Position numbers and translations under genes: made by a program
Shown here: piece by piece, positions 1-7,973 of the stretch
Layout: each line of letters begins with the position of its first letter
Numbering within the stretch: position 1 is the stretch's first letter
Assembly: GCA_024743015.1 (NCBI GenBank)
Contig: JANSXJ010000055.1
Location: 1-15,019 of the forward strand
DNA: 15,019 bases
Source of the DNA: Hyphomonas sp.
GTDB taxonomy: Bacteria; Pseudomonadota; Alphaproteobacteria; Caulobacterales; Hyphomonadaceae
Direction: 5' to 3'
Notes under the pieces: model-generated
Told to the model about the DNA's origin: nothing
The model's input: only the letters and a program-made list of their open reading frames with translations
Database searches by the model: none

Positions 1-695
1 CGCGCCCGCTTTTTTTCGTTTTTGCGGCGAAACATGGTTTCATCTGCCTCAGCGATCAGGCTTGCCGCATTGCGTCCGCGGCGCCATTCCGCCACCCCGC
101 ATGAGGCACCAAGGTGGACCGATTCGAGTTCGTTATTCTCCGCATCTCGCACCACGATCGCGCCGATGAGAGTTTCAAGTTTCGCCGCTTTTGTCATGGC
201 GTCTGGCAGCTCAGCGTGGGTAAGGGCGATCCCGAACTCATCACCCCCGAGGCGCCCGACAATGTCGCTCTGGCGGAGGTTATCGACGAGCGTTTCAGCG
301 ACATGCTTGATCACTGTGTCACCCGTCGCATGGCCGAATCGGTCATTGATCAGTTTGAACCGATCGAGATCGATAAACAGCATGCAAAGCGGCGTTCCAT
401 AACGCTCAGCGAGCGAAATCTCTCTGGCGAGTTCACGCTCGAATGCGCGGCGATTGAAAATCGGGCACAGCGCATCACGGTCCGCCAGATGTGCGGCGGT
501 TTCGAGTTCCTGTTTCAGGCGCGCCCGATCTTCACGCAGACTGAGAACTTCCCCGGCTAGCGCCTCAATGGCAGCGCGCTCGCGCACCGGCAAGGATTGC
601 GGGTCGAGACCGATCGCAGCCAGCAGGTCACGGCGCGCCCGGCAGCGTTCGGCATAGCGGCGATCCATAGCGGTCTTGTCCAGCGACTCAGGCAT
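1..695 (-). CDS. Diguanylate cyclase (GGDEF domain), 3' end cut off by the window
   Basis: Makes cyclic di-GMP from two GTP. Translating the minus strand from an ATG at 695 gives 231 residues, open to the window edge. No membrane segment or recognised sensor domain is visible. A short helical N-terminus (about residues 40-72, probably coiled coil) leads into the GGDEF domain from about residue 72. Seen: the FIDLDRFK metal/nucleotide site (107-114), an intact RQSD inhibitory I-site (141-144) and an exact GGDEF signature (150-154), so the enzyme should be active and product-inhibited. The domain entry reads [10 protein letters not shown] where DxLTGLxNRR is usual. The sequence after about residue 220 matches the end of a typical GGDEF domain, so little of that domain is missing. 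A weak ribosome site (AGG) precedes the ATG. It is divergent from purE; a functional link is not evident. Confidence 0.9.
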   Translation of the reverse strand, partial: MPESLDKTAMDRRYAERCRARRDLLAAIGLDPQSLPVRERAAIEALAGEVLSLREDRARLKQELETAAHLADRDALCPIFNRRAFERELAREISLAERYGTPLCMLFIDLDRFKLINDRFGHATGDTVIKHVAETLVDNLRQSDIVGRLGGDEFGIALTHAELPDAMTKAAKLETLIGAIVVRDAENNELESVHLGASCGVAEWRRGRNAASLIAEADETMFRRKNEKKRA

Positions 696-817
696 TTTCG
701 AAGCCTAGCGGAACTCGCTTTCGAAGCCCAGCGTCTCACAAGTCTTATGCAAGACTCTCAGTGGTTGACGCGGCAAGCGAGATTTCTATGTTGCGCGCTT
801 TGAGATGGGGGGTCCGA
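696..817. promoter_or_regulatory. Divergent control region between diguanylate cyclase and purE
   Basis: A candidate purE promoter is TTGACG (765-770), 16 bp, TATGTT (787-792), which would start transcription near 799, ahead of the ATG at 818. Just upstream is the palindrome AGTCTT-ATGC-AAGACT (741-756). Further upstream is a direct repeat of 14 bases, TTCGAAGCCTAGCG (697-710) and TTCGAAGCCCAGCG (720-733), with one mismatch and a 23-bp period. These could be sites for a regulator of either gene. No purine riboswitch-like structure was recognised. The boxes were picked by eye. Confidence 0.45.
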
Positions 818-1321
818 ATGGCCCAAACCTCGAATAGCGATACGCCCGTCGTTGGCGTCATCATGGGCAGTCAGTCGGACTGGCCTGTGATGGAAAAAGC
901 CTGCGCGATCCTGGACGAGCTTGGTGTCGCCTACGAAGCGCAAATCGTTTCTGCGCATCGCACGCCCCAACGCCTTTATGACTACGCCACCAGCGCCAAG
1001 GCCAAGGGTTTGAAGGTCATCATTGCCGGTGCAGGCGGTGCGGCGCATTTGCCCGGCATGGCCGCGTCGATGACGCCGCTCCCGGTACTCGGCGTGCCTG
1101 TGCAATCTCGCGCCTTGAGCGGAATCGACAGTTTGCTGTCGATCGCCCAGATGCCGAAAGGGGTCCCAGTCGGGACGTTGGCCATCGGTGAAGCCGGCGC
1201 TGCGAATGCAGGTATCCTTGCCGCGTCGATCATCGCGCTGGAGAATGCGGGTGTTGCTGAGAAGCTGGACGCATTCAGAGCGGCTCAAACCGATGCGGTC
1301 CAGGAGACGCCCCAGACATGA
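818..1321 (+). CDS. purE: PurE, N5-carboxyaminoimidazole ribonucleotide mutase
   Basis: Converts N5-CAIR to CAIR in de novo purine synthesis, in the cytoplasm. The protein has 167 residues, normal for class I PurE. Seen: GSQSDWPVM (17-25) binding the substrate phosphate, SAHRTP (45-50) with the conserved catalytic His47, and [11 protein letters not shown] (71-81). An in-frame upstream ATG at 761 was rejected, because that extension would overlap the likely promoter at 765-792 and adds no family sequence. The ATG at 818 has a G-rich ribosome site (about 806-812) at good spacing. Its stop overlaps the start of purK by four bases (ATGA), so the two are translationally coupled, and their products act in succession (PurK, then PurE). 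Confidence 0.96.
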   Translation: MAQTSNSDTPVVGVIMGSQSDWPVMEKACAILDELGVAYEAQIVSAHRTPQRLYDYATSAKAKGLKVIIAGAGGAAHLPGMAASMTPLPVLGVPVQSRALSGIDSLLSIAQMPKGVPVGTLAIGEAGAANAGILAASIIALENAGVAEKLDAFRAAQTDAVQETPQT

Positions 1322-2385
1322 AAGCTCTGACAGCTGGCGCCACGATCGGAATTCTTGGCGGTGGCCAGCTCGGACGCATGATGGCGAGCGCCGCAGCCCA
1401 ACTCGGCTTTGACGTCTCGATTTATTGCCCCGAGCATGACAGCCCGGCGGCTCGCGTATCCGCAAGCCACGCGCTCGGCGCCTATACTGATATCGAGGCG
1501 CTGCTTGACTGGGCAGAAGGATGCGATGTCGTCACGTACGAGTTTGAGAACGTCCCGGTTGAAGCTGCGAAGGCACTGATTGATGCTGGTATATCCGTCC
1601 GACCGGGCTCACAGCCGCTGGAAGTTTCTCAGGACCGACTGGTCGAGAAATCGTTCTTACGAGACTGCGGGATTGAGACGGCAGACTTTGCTGAGGTGAA
1701 TAGCGCTGAAGATATAGCCGAGCCACTAAACAGGTTTGGCGGAAGCGGGATCCTGAAAACACGGCGCGATGGCTATGACGGAAAAGGCCAGGTGAGGCTT
1801 GAGACAGGCGATGATTTTGAGGCCGCTCACAAAGCGCTCGCCAACGCGCCTTGCATCCTCGAAGCCATGGTACCGTTCGAGCGGGAAGTATCCGTGATCA
1901 TCGCCCGCGATGCAGTCGGGGACATGCTTTGCTATGATCTGCCTCGCAACGAACACGTGAACGGAATTCTCAAACGCTCGGTCGTTCCGAGCAATCTGAA
2001 CGAAGACGTGACCAAGCGCGCGGAAGCCGCTGCTGAAGCGCTCGCAAATGCGATGAACTATGTCGGTGTTCTGGCTTTGGAATTCTTTGTTCTCGAAGAT
2101 GGAACACTGCTCGCCAACGAGTTCGCGCCGCGGGTCCACAATTCCGGACACTGGACGCCGGAGGCATGCGCCACGGGCCAGTTCGAACAGCATATCCGCG
2201 CTGTCGCCGGTTGGCCGCTTGGCCCGGTCACGCGCTATCATGATATCGAGATGCTAAACCTGCTTGGCGAAGAAGCCCTGGTGCCGCCGGATGTCTTGTC
2301 GGTGGACGGGGTCCTGACGCTTTATGGAAAGCGCGAAGCCAAGCCCGGGCGCAAAATGGGGCATCTGGTCAGACGGCGGTCTTGA
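1318..2385 (+). CDS. purK: PurK, N5-carboxyaminoimidazole ribonucleotide synthase
   Basis: ATP-grasp enzyme that carboxylates AIR with bicarbonate and ATP to give N5-CAIR, the substrate of PurE. It has 355 residues, the usual length. Seen: the N-terminal [11 protein letters not shown] loop (11-21), EFENV (75-79), the ATP-binding stretch [12 protein letters not shown] (147-158) and the C-terminal [14 protein letters not shown] block (near residue 270). The protein ends at a typical KMGH motif, so it is complete. The start overlaps the purE stop in ATGA. The last 17 bases overlap the 3' end of the convergent GtrA-like gene, with no terminator between them. Confidence 0.96.
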   Translation: MKALTAGATIGILGGGQLGRMMASAAAQLGFDVSIYCPEHDSPAARVSASHALGAYTDIEALLDWAEGCDVVTYEFENVPVEAAKALIDAGISVRPGSQPLEVSQDRLVEKSFLRDCGIETADFAEVNSAEDIAEPLNRFGGSGILKTRRDGYDGKGQVRLETGDDFEAAHKALANAPCILEAMVPFEREVSVIIARDAVGDMLCYDLPRNEHVNGILKRSVVPSNLNEDVTKRAEAAAEALANAMNYVGVLALEFFVLEDGTLLANEFAPRVHNSGHWTPEACATGQFEQHIRAVAGWPLGPVTRYHDIEMLNLLGEEALVPPDVLSVDGVLTLYGKREAKPGRKMGHLVRRRS

Positions 2386-2761
2386 ACGCGAACCGGCTAT
2401 ATCCGAGGAATGAGGCCAGCGTTGTAGTTCCGACCGCAATGACAATAGCAAGCGCCGGCGGAAAACCCGAAATGCTGATGAGCAGGATCGTGTAAATGGC
2501 GTAACTCAGGATCGCCGCCAGGATCGCAACGACAAAGTAACGCGCGCCTTCGCTGGCTTGGCTGGTGCGGCTGGCACCAAATGTCAGAGCACGATTGAGC
2601 CGCCAGGTCGTGACCATCGCGAACATGATGCCAAAGACGCGCGCGGTGAACGGATCGATGCCGCGATGGATGAGCAATAATGTGAGACCCGTATCGACGA
2701 TGAAGCCGGTCCCACCGACGCCGGCGAATCGGGCAAACTTGCTCATTTGTGCTTTGCTCAT
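2369..2761 (-). CDS. GtrA-like membrane protein (putative lipid-linked sugar flippase)
   Basis: A 130-residue protein with four predicted membrane segments (about 12-32, 38-58, 73-95 and 100-122). It carries the NRxxTF motif after the second segment (NRALTF, 55-60) that marks the GtrA family. Family members are thought to flip polyprenyl-phosphate-linked sugars across the inner membrane, or to support the GT2 enzyme next to them. Here the start codon overlaps the stop of the GT2 gene by four bases (ATGA on the minus strand), a strong sign of joint expression. The substrate cannot be told from sequence. The 3' end runs 17 bases into purK on the other strand. Confidence 0.88.
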   Translation of the reverse strand: MSKAQMSKFARFAGVGGTGFIVDTGLTLLLIHRGIDPFTARVFGIMFAMVTTWRLNRALTFGASRTSQASEGARYFVVAILAAILSYAIYTILLISISGFPPALAIVIAVGTTTLASFLGYSRFAFKTAV

Positions 2762-3735
2762 CGTGTCCAGTCCCGGGCCGGGAAACTCAGGAATACCGAG
2801 CGTTTCGCTTCGGTGCGCGCGCGCGCCAGGCTATCGAGGATCAATCCGCAGACAGCCGAGATCGAGGCCATCATGACAAGGCTCGTGGCCAGAATTGCGG
2901 TGGGGAAACGCGGCACGAGACCAGTTTCGAAATAGGTCAGGAAGAGCGGCGCGGCGAGAATTCCGGCAAGCGAAACAAGCGCTAGTCCGATCGCGCCGAA
3001 AAAGGCAGCGGGTCGCGTTTCCTTGGCCAACATGGCAAACATGCCAAGGATCCGGAACCCATCTCTGAACGTCCGCAATTTCGAATGGCTATCATCCGGG
3101 CGGATGCCATAGTGCGTGGGCCGTTCGAGCGTGGAGATTCCCAGTTGACTGCAATGCACCGACATTTCCGTCTCAATCTCGAACCCGCAGGAGACGGCTG
3201 GGAAGGATTTGACGAAACGACGTGAGAACACGCGATAGCCAGAGAATATATCCGAAAACTGCTTCCCAAAAAGACGGCCATAAATCTTGTTGAAGATCTT
3301 GTTGCCGAACGCGTGCCCTCCGCGGCCCGCATCCTTGGTCACGTCGGCGCGGGTGCCAACGACCATGTCGACGTGATTGCGCTTGAGGAGCTCAATCAGC
3401 GTATTGGCGACAGTGGCATCATACGTGTCATCACCATCGACCATCAGGTAGATATCGGCTTCCACGTCAGAGAAGATCCGGCGCACGACATGGCCTTTGC
3501 CTTGGCGACGTTCAGATCGAACGATGGCGCCTGCATCGCGCGCGATCTGGGCTGTATTGTCGGTCGAGTTATTGTCGAACACATAAATGTCCGCGTCCGG
3601 CAGGGCGGCTTTGAAATCGGCGATTACTTTGGCAATCGTGACCGCCTCGTTGTAACACGGAATGGTCACGGCGATGCGGGGTTCAGCGGTGTCGCTCTGA
3701 ACGTATGGATTGGACCCGTCAAAGGCGCGGCGCAT
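2758..3735 (-). CDS. Family 2 glycosyltransferase, membrane anchored (polyprenyl-phosphate type)
   Basis: A 325-residue protein with an N-terminal GT-A domain. Seen: IPCYNE at 25-30, the nucleotide-binding DNNSTDNT (54-61), the DxD-type metal site VDGDDTYD (99-106), SGYRVFSRRF (165-174) and GFEIETE (184-190), the pattern of dolichol/undecaprenyl-phosphate glycosyltransferases. Two C-terminal membrane segments (about 244-266 and 280-300) anchor it. Likely job: transfer of a sugar from a nucleotide sugar to polyprenyl phosphate on the cytoplasmic face. It is coupled by an ATGA overlap to the GtrA-like gene, which would move the product outwards. A ribosome site AAAGG lies about 9 bases before the ATG. 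Donor sugar and final acceptor are unknown. Confidence 0.9.
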   Translation of the reverse strand: MRRAFDGSNPYVQSDTAEPRIAVTIPCYNEAVTIAKVIADFKAALPDADIYVFDNNSTDNTAQIARDAGAIVRSERRQGKGHVVRRIFSDVEADIYLMVDGDDTYDATVANTLIELLKRNHVDMVVGTRADVTKDAGRGGHAFGNKIFNKIYGRLFGKQFSDIFSGYRVFSRRFVKSFPAVSCGFEIETEMSVHCSQLGISTLERPTHYGIRPDDSHSKLRTFRDGFRILGMFAMLAKETRPAAFFGAIGLALVSLAGILAAPLFLTYFETGLVPRFPTAILATSLVMMASISAVCGLILDSLARARTEAKRSVFLSFPARDWTR

Positions 3736-3816
3736 CGATGAAGCCTTTCAGTAACCTCCCTATGCGATAGCGCGACTATACTTAAGGACGGGTAAGGCCC
3801 CGGGAGCAAATTACTA
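3736..3816. promoter_or_regulatory. Divergent promoter region of the glycosylation module
   Basis: An 81-bp gap between the divergent GT2 and GT-C genes must hold promoters for both. A TATACT box (3777-3782) on the plus strand is a candidate -10, but no convincing -35 is seen at the expected distance. GGGAG (3802-3806) is the ribosome site of the plus-strand gene. Shared control is inferred from position only. Confidence 0.35.
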
Positions 3817-5601
3817 ATGGCGTCTTCACACATTCGCCCTGCTGACGGGCTTATCAACGGTAAATGGATCGTCCGGGCTGTCGCAGCGGCGTTCGTGCTG
3901 ATGCTGCTGCCCCGGGTCGCAGACGTGTTTGCCGGATGGATCCCGGATGCGGACGATTTGATGCGCTTGCAGCAAATCCGCGACATGCTCGATGGGCAAA
4001 GCTGGTTCGACGTTGATCAGGCCCGCTTGCTGACCCCGGAAGGCGGCGAGATGCATTGGTCCAGGCTTCCAGATCTGTTTATCGCAGGCCTGATCCTGGT
4101 GCTTCGGCCGTTCCTCGGAGAGGCCGCCGCAGAGTCGCTCGCGATTGGCGTGTGGCCGCTGATTTTGCTGGCCGCGGCGTTTACCTTTTTGACCCAGATC
4201 ATGCAGCGCCTGCAGCTTAACAGAGCCGGTCAGGCATTTGGCCTGATCATCTTTGCCACCTCTGCTGCGGTGTTCAATTTCTGGCCGGGTCGGATCGATC
4301 ATCACGGCTTTGTTGTTGTTCTCACTCTCGCCGGGTTTGCTGCAGTCCTGTCGCCCACGCTCAGCATTCGGTCTGGCATTGTGCTGGCGCTCTGCGTCAC
4401 CGCGATGCTTTCGATTGCGCTGGAATCCTTACCTTATGTGGCAGGACTGATCGCGATTATGGGCCTGTTCTGGATCGTTCGCGGACATCTTGAGGGCGTA
4501 CGTCTAGGCACATTCGGGGTCGCGCTGATCGTGTTCGCCTGCCTGTTTTACGTGCTCGATGCGCCGGGGTGGTCACCGGCGCGGTTTACCTGCGACGCCT
4601 ATGGCACATCGCATTGGGCGGGTTTCCTGGTCGGGGGCGGAATGTTCATGCTTCTCGGTGTTTTCGGCGGAGCGCTTGGTACCTGGCGGTCGCGCCTTAT
4701 TGCTGGCGCAGCCGCAGGCGCACTGACTCTGGCTGCGATCATCGCGGTCAATCCCGCCTGCCTCGCTGACCCGTACGCCACGGTCTCAGATTCAGTGCGG
4801 TTGTCTTGGCTCAACATGGTCGGAGAAGCCAAGCCGCTTTCTATCCTGATGATTGAGGAACCGGGCCGTGTCGTCTGGGTGTTCGGGTTCCTGGCCGCAG
4901 CAAGCCTCGCAACCGCCGCCATGATCTTCTCTGCCACGAAAGAGCAGCGAACCGCGCGGTTTGGGCTGGCGCTTCTATTTGCATTGTCGCTCATCACCAC
5001 GATCTGGCAAATTCGCGGTCAGTCTTTCTCTCACGTTTTTGCGGCGATCGGGGCAGGCTGGCTGATTGGCATCCTGTTCGCGCGCTGGCGCGAAGCGGGT
5101 GGGGCGCCTGCGCTGCTTGCTGTGACCTTTGTCGTGATCTTCCTGTCGCCCATCACCTGGGAAACGGTTTCTCGCCAGGTTCCGAGCCAATTGGCACCAG
5201 CAAAGAATGTGGAATGTATCACACCATCCGCCTATGCCGGGCTCAGCGACGGGCCGATGCTTCGCATTCATACGCCCATCTATCTTGGTCCCCAGATCCT
5301 CGCACGCACGCCGCACGCGGTCTTTGTCGGCCCCTATCACCGCAACATTCAAGGCATGGAACGCTCGAATGAGGTGCTGATCGGACCGGCTGACCAGGCG
5401 CATGCGAAACTGCTCGACATGGGCGCGACCCACTTGCTGTTTTGCAAGGGGCTGCGCGAGACAACCCGATATGGTGAGATATGGCCGGATGGCCTCGCCG
5501 CGCAGCTGAACCGCGACGTTATCCCTGACTGGCTGGAGCCCGCCGACGGCCTGACCGCGACTGACGGCGTGGTCCGGCTCTACCGGATCAAACCGGAATA
5601 G
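3817..5601 (+). CDS. Polytopic GT-C-type membrane glycosyltransferase (STT3/ArnT-like), specific function unknown
   Basis: A 594-residue protein with roughly a dozen membrane segments up to about residue 450, then a soluble C-terminal domain of about 140 residues, probably periplasmic. The first segment (about 18-38) is followed by an outer loop with PDADDLMRL (43-51) and MHWSRL (79-84). RIDHHG (159-164) lies in a later loop. Acidic residues in the first outer loop plus a D-H-H motif are what GT-C enzymes that use lipid-linked donors show. The sequence resembles a group of uncharacterised alphaproteobacterial membrane proteins rather than a named family. With the divergent GtrA-like and GT2 genes, it could be the transferase that moves a polyprenyl-linked sugar to an external acceptor. 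That role is inferred. No terminator follows before amn. Confidence 0.8.
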   Translation: MASSHIRPADGLINGKWIVRAVAAAFVLMLLPRVADVFAGWIPDADDLMRLQQIRDMLDGQSWFDVDQARLLTPEGGEMHWSRLPDLFIAGLILVLRPFLGEAAAESLAIGVWPLILLAAAFTFLTQIMQRLQLNRAGQAFGLIIFATSAAVFNFWPGRIDHHGFVVVLTLAGFAAVLSPTLSIRSGIVLALCVTAMLSIALESLPYVAGLIAIMGLFWIVRGHLEGVRLGTFGVALIVFACLFYVLDAPGWSPARFTCDAYGTSHWAGFLVGGGMFMLLGVFGGALGTWRSRLIAGAAAGALTLAAIIAVNPACLADPYATVSDSVRLSWLNMVGEAKPLSILMIEEPGRVVWVFGFLAAASLATAAMIFSATKEQRTARFGLALLFALSLITTIWQIRGQSFSHVFAAIGAGWLIGILFARWREAGGAPALLAVTFVVIFLSPITWETVSRQVPSQLAPAKNVECITPSAYAGLSDGPMLRIHTPIYLGPQILARTPHAVFVGPYHRNIQGMERSNEVLIGPADQAHAKLLDMGATHLLFCKGLRETTRYGEIWPDGLAAQLNRDVIPDWLEPADGLTATDGVVRLYRIKPE

Positions 5602-5611
5602 GGGCCACGGG

Positions 5612-5659
5612 TTGCCGCCCCACGCCGTTGACCCCGAAACGGGTTTGCGGCAAAGGAGG
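5612..5659 (+). promoter_or_regulatory. amn leader: stem-loop abutting a strong ribosome binding site
   Basis: TTGCCGC (5612-5618) is the exact complement of GCGGCAA (5647-5653). Inside the loop lies a small CCCG/CGGG hairpin (5633-5643). The 3' arm overlaps the first bases of the ribosome site AAAGGAGG (5652-5659), which sits only two bases before the amn ATG. Folding could limit initiation. Drawn by eye; no energy was calculated. Confidence 0.35.
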
Positions 5660-5661
5660 CC

Positions 5662-7110
5662 ATGACAAAACTAGAAAATACAAAAACCATAATAAGCGAG
5701 CTGGAAAAGCTCTATTCAGAAGCGGTCGATGCGCTTTGCTCCGCCCTTCAAGACTTCCTCCAAGACGGCAAGACACCTGACCCAGATGCCCGCGCGAATG
5801 GCGCATTCTGTTATCCGGAGCTCGTGATCGAGTACAATCCCGACGGACCACCGCCGCCAATCTCTCGCGCCTTCGGTAAAATGTCGGAAGCGGGCACCTA
5901 CACGACCACAATCGCCCAGCCTGCATTCTTCAGCCGGTATTTGAGTGAGCAGCTCGAACTGTTGCTGCGCGACTATGAGGTTTCGGTCCATGTCCGGCGC
6001 TCGACCACGGAAATTCCCTACGCCTATGTCTGGGAGCAGGGCCAGGCCAACGGTCTCGATGAGATCAACCCGGCAGAACTTGCGAAATGGTTCCCGTCGC
6101 CGCAACTGTCTGACATTGGCGACGAGATCGCCGATGGCGAACTGTTTGCACCCTATGATCATCGCCCGCTGGCTTTGTTTGATGCCCCGCGAACGGACTT
6201 CTCTCTGAAGCGCCTGCAGCACTATACCGGTACACCGGTCAAGCACTTCCAGCGCTACCTGCTGTTCACCAACTATCACCGTTATGTCGATGCCTTTGTT
6301 GACTGGGGGCTGGAAGAGCTTCGCAATGGCGGACGATACAAGGAGCTGTCCGTCGCGGGCGGCCTGGTGGTTGATGGCCAGACCAAGGATGCGCGCGAAC
6401 AGATTGACAACGCGCCGTGGCGCCGTTTCCAGATGCCGGCCTATCACCTGACCGCAGAAGATGGGTCCGGAATCACGCTGGTCAATATTGGTGTTGGGCC
6501 GTCTAACGCCAAGACGATCACCGACCATCTGGCGGTTCTAAGACCGGAATGCTGGATCATGGTAGGTCATTGTGGCGGTCTCCGTCACAGTCAGACGATC
6601 GGGGATTATGTCCTTGCGCACGCTTATTTGCGCGATGACCACGTTCTGGATGATGTGCTCTCGCCAGATATTCCGATCCCGCCGATCGCTGAAGTACAGG
6701 TAGCCTTGCAGGAAGCGGCGGCGGACGTGACCGGAGAGAGCGGTGAAACGCTCAAAAAGCGCCTGCGCACAGGCACGGTTGTAACCACCGATGACCGAAA
6801 CTGGGAGCTGCGTTTCAGCGACAGCGCTCGCCGCTTCAACCAGTCGCGAGCCATCGCGATTGATATGGAAAGTGCCACGATCGCTGCCAACGGCTTCCGC
6901 CTGCGGGTGCCCTATGGCGTCTTGCTCTGCGTGTCCGACAAACCACTACACGGTGAGATCAAACTGCCGGGCGCCGCCAATAAATTCTACGAAAAATCGA
7001 TCGGACAGCACTTGCAGATCGGCGTTGCGACGCTTGAAAAGCTCGCAAGCGAAGGGGCCGCCCTCCACAGTCGTAAATTGCGCGCGTTCGACGAACCGCC
7101 GTTCAGATAG
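5662..7110 (+). CDS. amn: AMP nucleosidase
   Basis: Hydrolyses AMP to adenine and ribose 5-phosphate in the cytoplasm, helping set adenylate levels. It has 482 residues, close to the E. coli enzyme. The N-terminal AMP-nucleosidase-specific domain covers about residues 15-170, and the C-terminal nucleoside-phosphorylase-like catalytic domain covers about 250-470. Seen: the HCGGLRHSQTIGDYVLAHAY block (near 300-320), DMES (401-404), which contacts the ribose in this fold, and SDKPLHGEIKLPG with Asp426, the expected catalytic acid. The start is set by an AAAGGAGG ribosome site, unusually close (2 bases) to the ATG. The phosphatase-family gene follows after 8 bases. Confidence 0.95.
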   Translation: MTKLENTKTIISELEKLYSEAVDALCSALQDFLQDGKTPDPDARANGAFCYPELVIEYNPDGPPPPISRAFGKMSEAGTYTTTIAQPAFFSRYLSEQLELLLRDYEVSVHVRRSTTEIPYAYVWEQGQANGLDEINPAELAKWFPSPQLSDIGDEIADGELFAPYDHRPLALFDAPRTDFSLKRLQHYTGTPVKHFQRYLLFTNYHRYVDAFVDWGLEELRNGGRYKELSVAGGLVVDGQTKDAREQIDNAPWRRFQMPAYHLTAEDGSGITLVNIGVGPSNAKTITDHLAVLRPECWIMVGHCGGLRHSQTIGDYVLAHAYLRDDHVLDDVLSPDIPIPPIAEVQVALQEAAADVTGESGETLKKRLRTGTVVTTDDRNWELRFSDSARRFNQSRAIAIDMESATIAANGFRLRVPYGVLLCVSDKPLHGEIKLPGAANKFYEKSIGQHLQIGVATLEKLASEGAALHSRKLRAFDEPPFR

Positions 7111-7118
7111 GAGACCGT

Positions 7119-7901
7119 ATGCAAGACCGGGTCAAAAGCTTCGAGAATGTCCGCAACTTTCGCGACTTTGGCGGATATCAGGGCGCCGACGGTGCCAGAG
7201 TACGGACAGGCGCGCTGTTCCGTTCGGCGCAATTCGGGGAAGCGAGCGAAGCCGACCTTGCGGCGCTCGAAACCTATCGCATCAAGATCCAGGCGGACTT
7301 GCGTCGTCCGGATGAACGTGAACGCCATGGCCATCGCTGGCCTGTCGAAGGTGTGACGGTTCTCTCCAGCGACCTCGGGCACGCGGCCCAGGCACCGCAT
7401 GTCCGTTTCCTGTCGGAAGTCGCTGTGGACGCTCCGCAAGCCCGCGGCTGGATGGTTGATTATTATCGTGAAGCGCCTTTCAAGCCTCAGCATGTCGAGA
7501 CGTTTTCAGCCTGGTTCTCCGCGCTCGCGGATCTGGATGAGGGCGACGCCGCAGTCGTCAATTGCGCCGCTGGCAAGGATCGAACGGGCATCCTCTGCGC
7601 CTTGACGCATCACGTTCTCGGCGTCGATCGGGATACGATTTTCGCCGATTACGAACTCACCAATGAAGCTGCCAATGTCGCTGAACGCCTGCCGGAAATG
7701 GCGCGCATGTTCAATCAGCATATCGGCAAGGATTTTGACGATGAGGTCTATCATCCCTTTGTCGGGGTGAGCGCCGAATTCCTTCACGGTGCCCTGGACG
7801 CCATCACCGAGCGCGCCGGTAGCCTGGACACATATCTGGCAGAAACCCTGGGCGTCGGCAGCAACGAAACGGACAGGTTGCGCGCGAAGTATCTTGTTTA
7901 G
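7119..7901 (+). CDS. Tyrosine/dual-specificity phosphatase family protein with Asn before the catalytic Cys
   Basis: A 260-residue protein of the bacterial tyrosine-phosphatase family (Y_phosphatase3/IphP-like), with no signal peptide. Seen: the N-terminal NFRDFGGY motif (13-20) typical of this family and the P-loop CAAGKDRTG from Cys149 to Gly157, giving the CX5R signature with Arg155. The usual His before the Cys is Asn148 here, which would be expected to change the Cys pKa; activity is therefore likely but not certain. The substrate is unknown: protein phosphotyrosine, phosphoinositide or another phosphate ester. Its ribosome site AGGAG (7109-7113) overlaps the amn stop codon, with a 5-base spacer to the ATG, so it is almost certainly cotranscribed and coupled with amn. 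Confidence 0.87.
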   Translation: MQDRVKSFENVRNFRDFGGYQGADGARVRTGALFRSAQFGEASEADLAALETYRIKIQADLRRPDERERHGHRWPVEGVTVLSSDLGHAAQAPHVRFLSEVAVDAPQARGWMVDYYREAPFKPQHVETFSAWFSALADLDEGDAAVVNCAAGKDRTGILCALTHHVLGVDRDTIFADYELTNEAANVAERLPEMARMFNQHIGKDFDDEVYHPFVGVSAEFLHGALDAITERAGSLDTYLAETLGVGSNETDRLRAKYLV

Positions 7902-7973
7902 GATGGTCCAAAACTGACCCAAACTTTTCGTGAGCGGCTTGATTGGCTGCGGTGATCGTGCGTATCGGATAGC

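Noticed and set aside
114..560. Plus-strand open frames over the first 700 bases
   Set aside because: The minus strand carries a clear GGDEF domain in one open frame; the plus-strand frames are its shadows.
761..817. Longer purE beginning at ATG 761
   Set aside because: The added 19 residues do not look like PurE, and the extension overlaps a good promoter (TTGACG/TATGTT). The ATG at 818 fits family length and has a ribosome site.
696..817. Purine or PRPP riboswitch before purE
   Set aside because: The space from the likely transcription start to the ATG is about 20 bases, too short for either, and no conserved core was seen.
5716..6528. Minus-strand open frame of 270 codons within amn, and a similar one at 7506-8381
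   Set aside because: Both lie fully opposite well-supported genes, show no family motif or ribosome site, and are expected by chance in GC-rich coding DNA.
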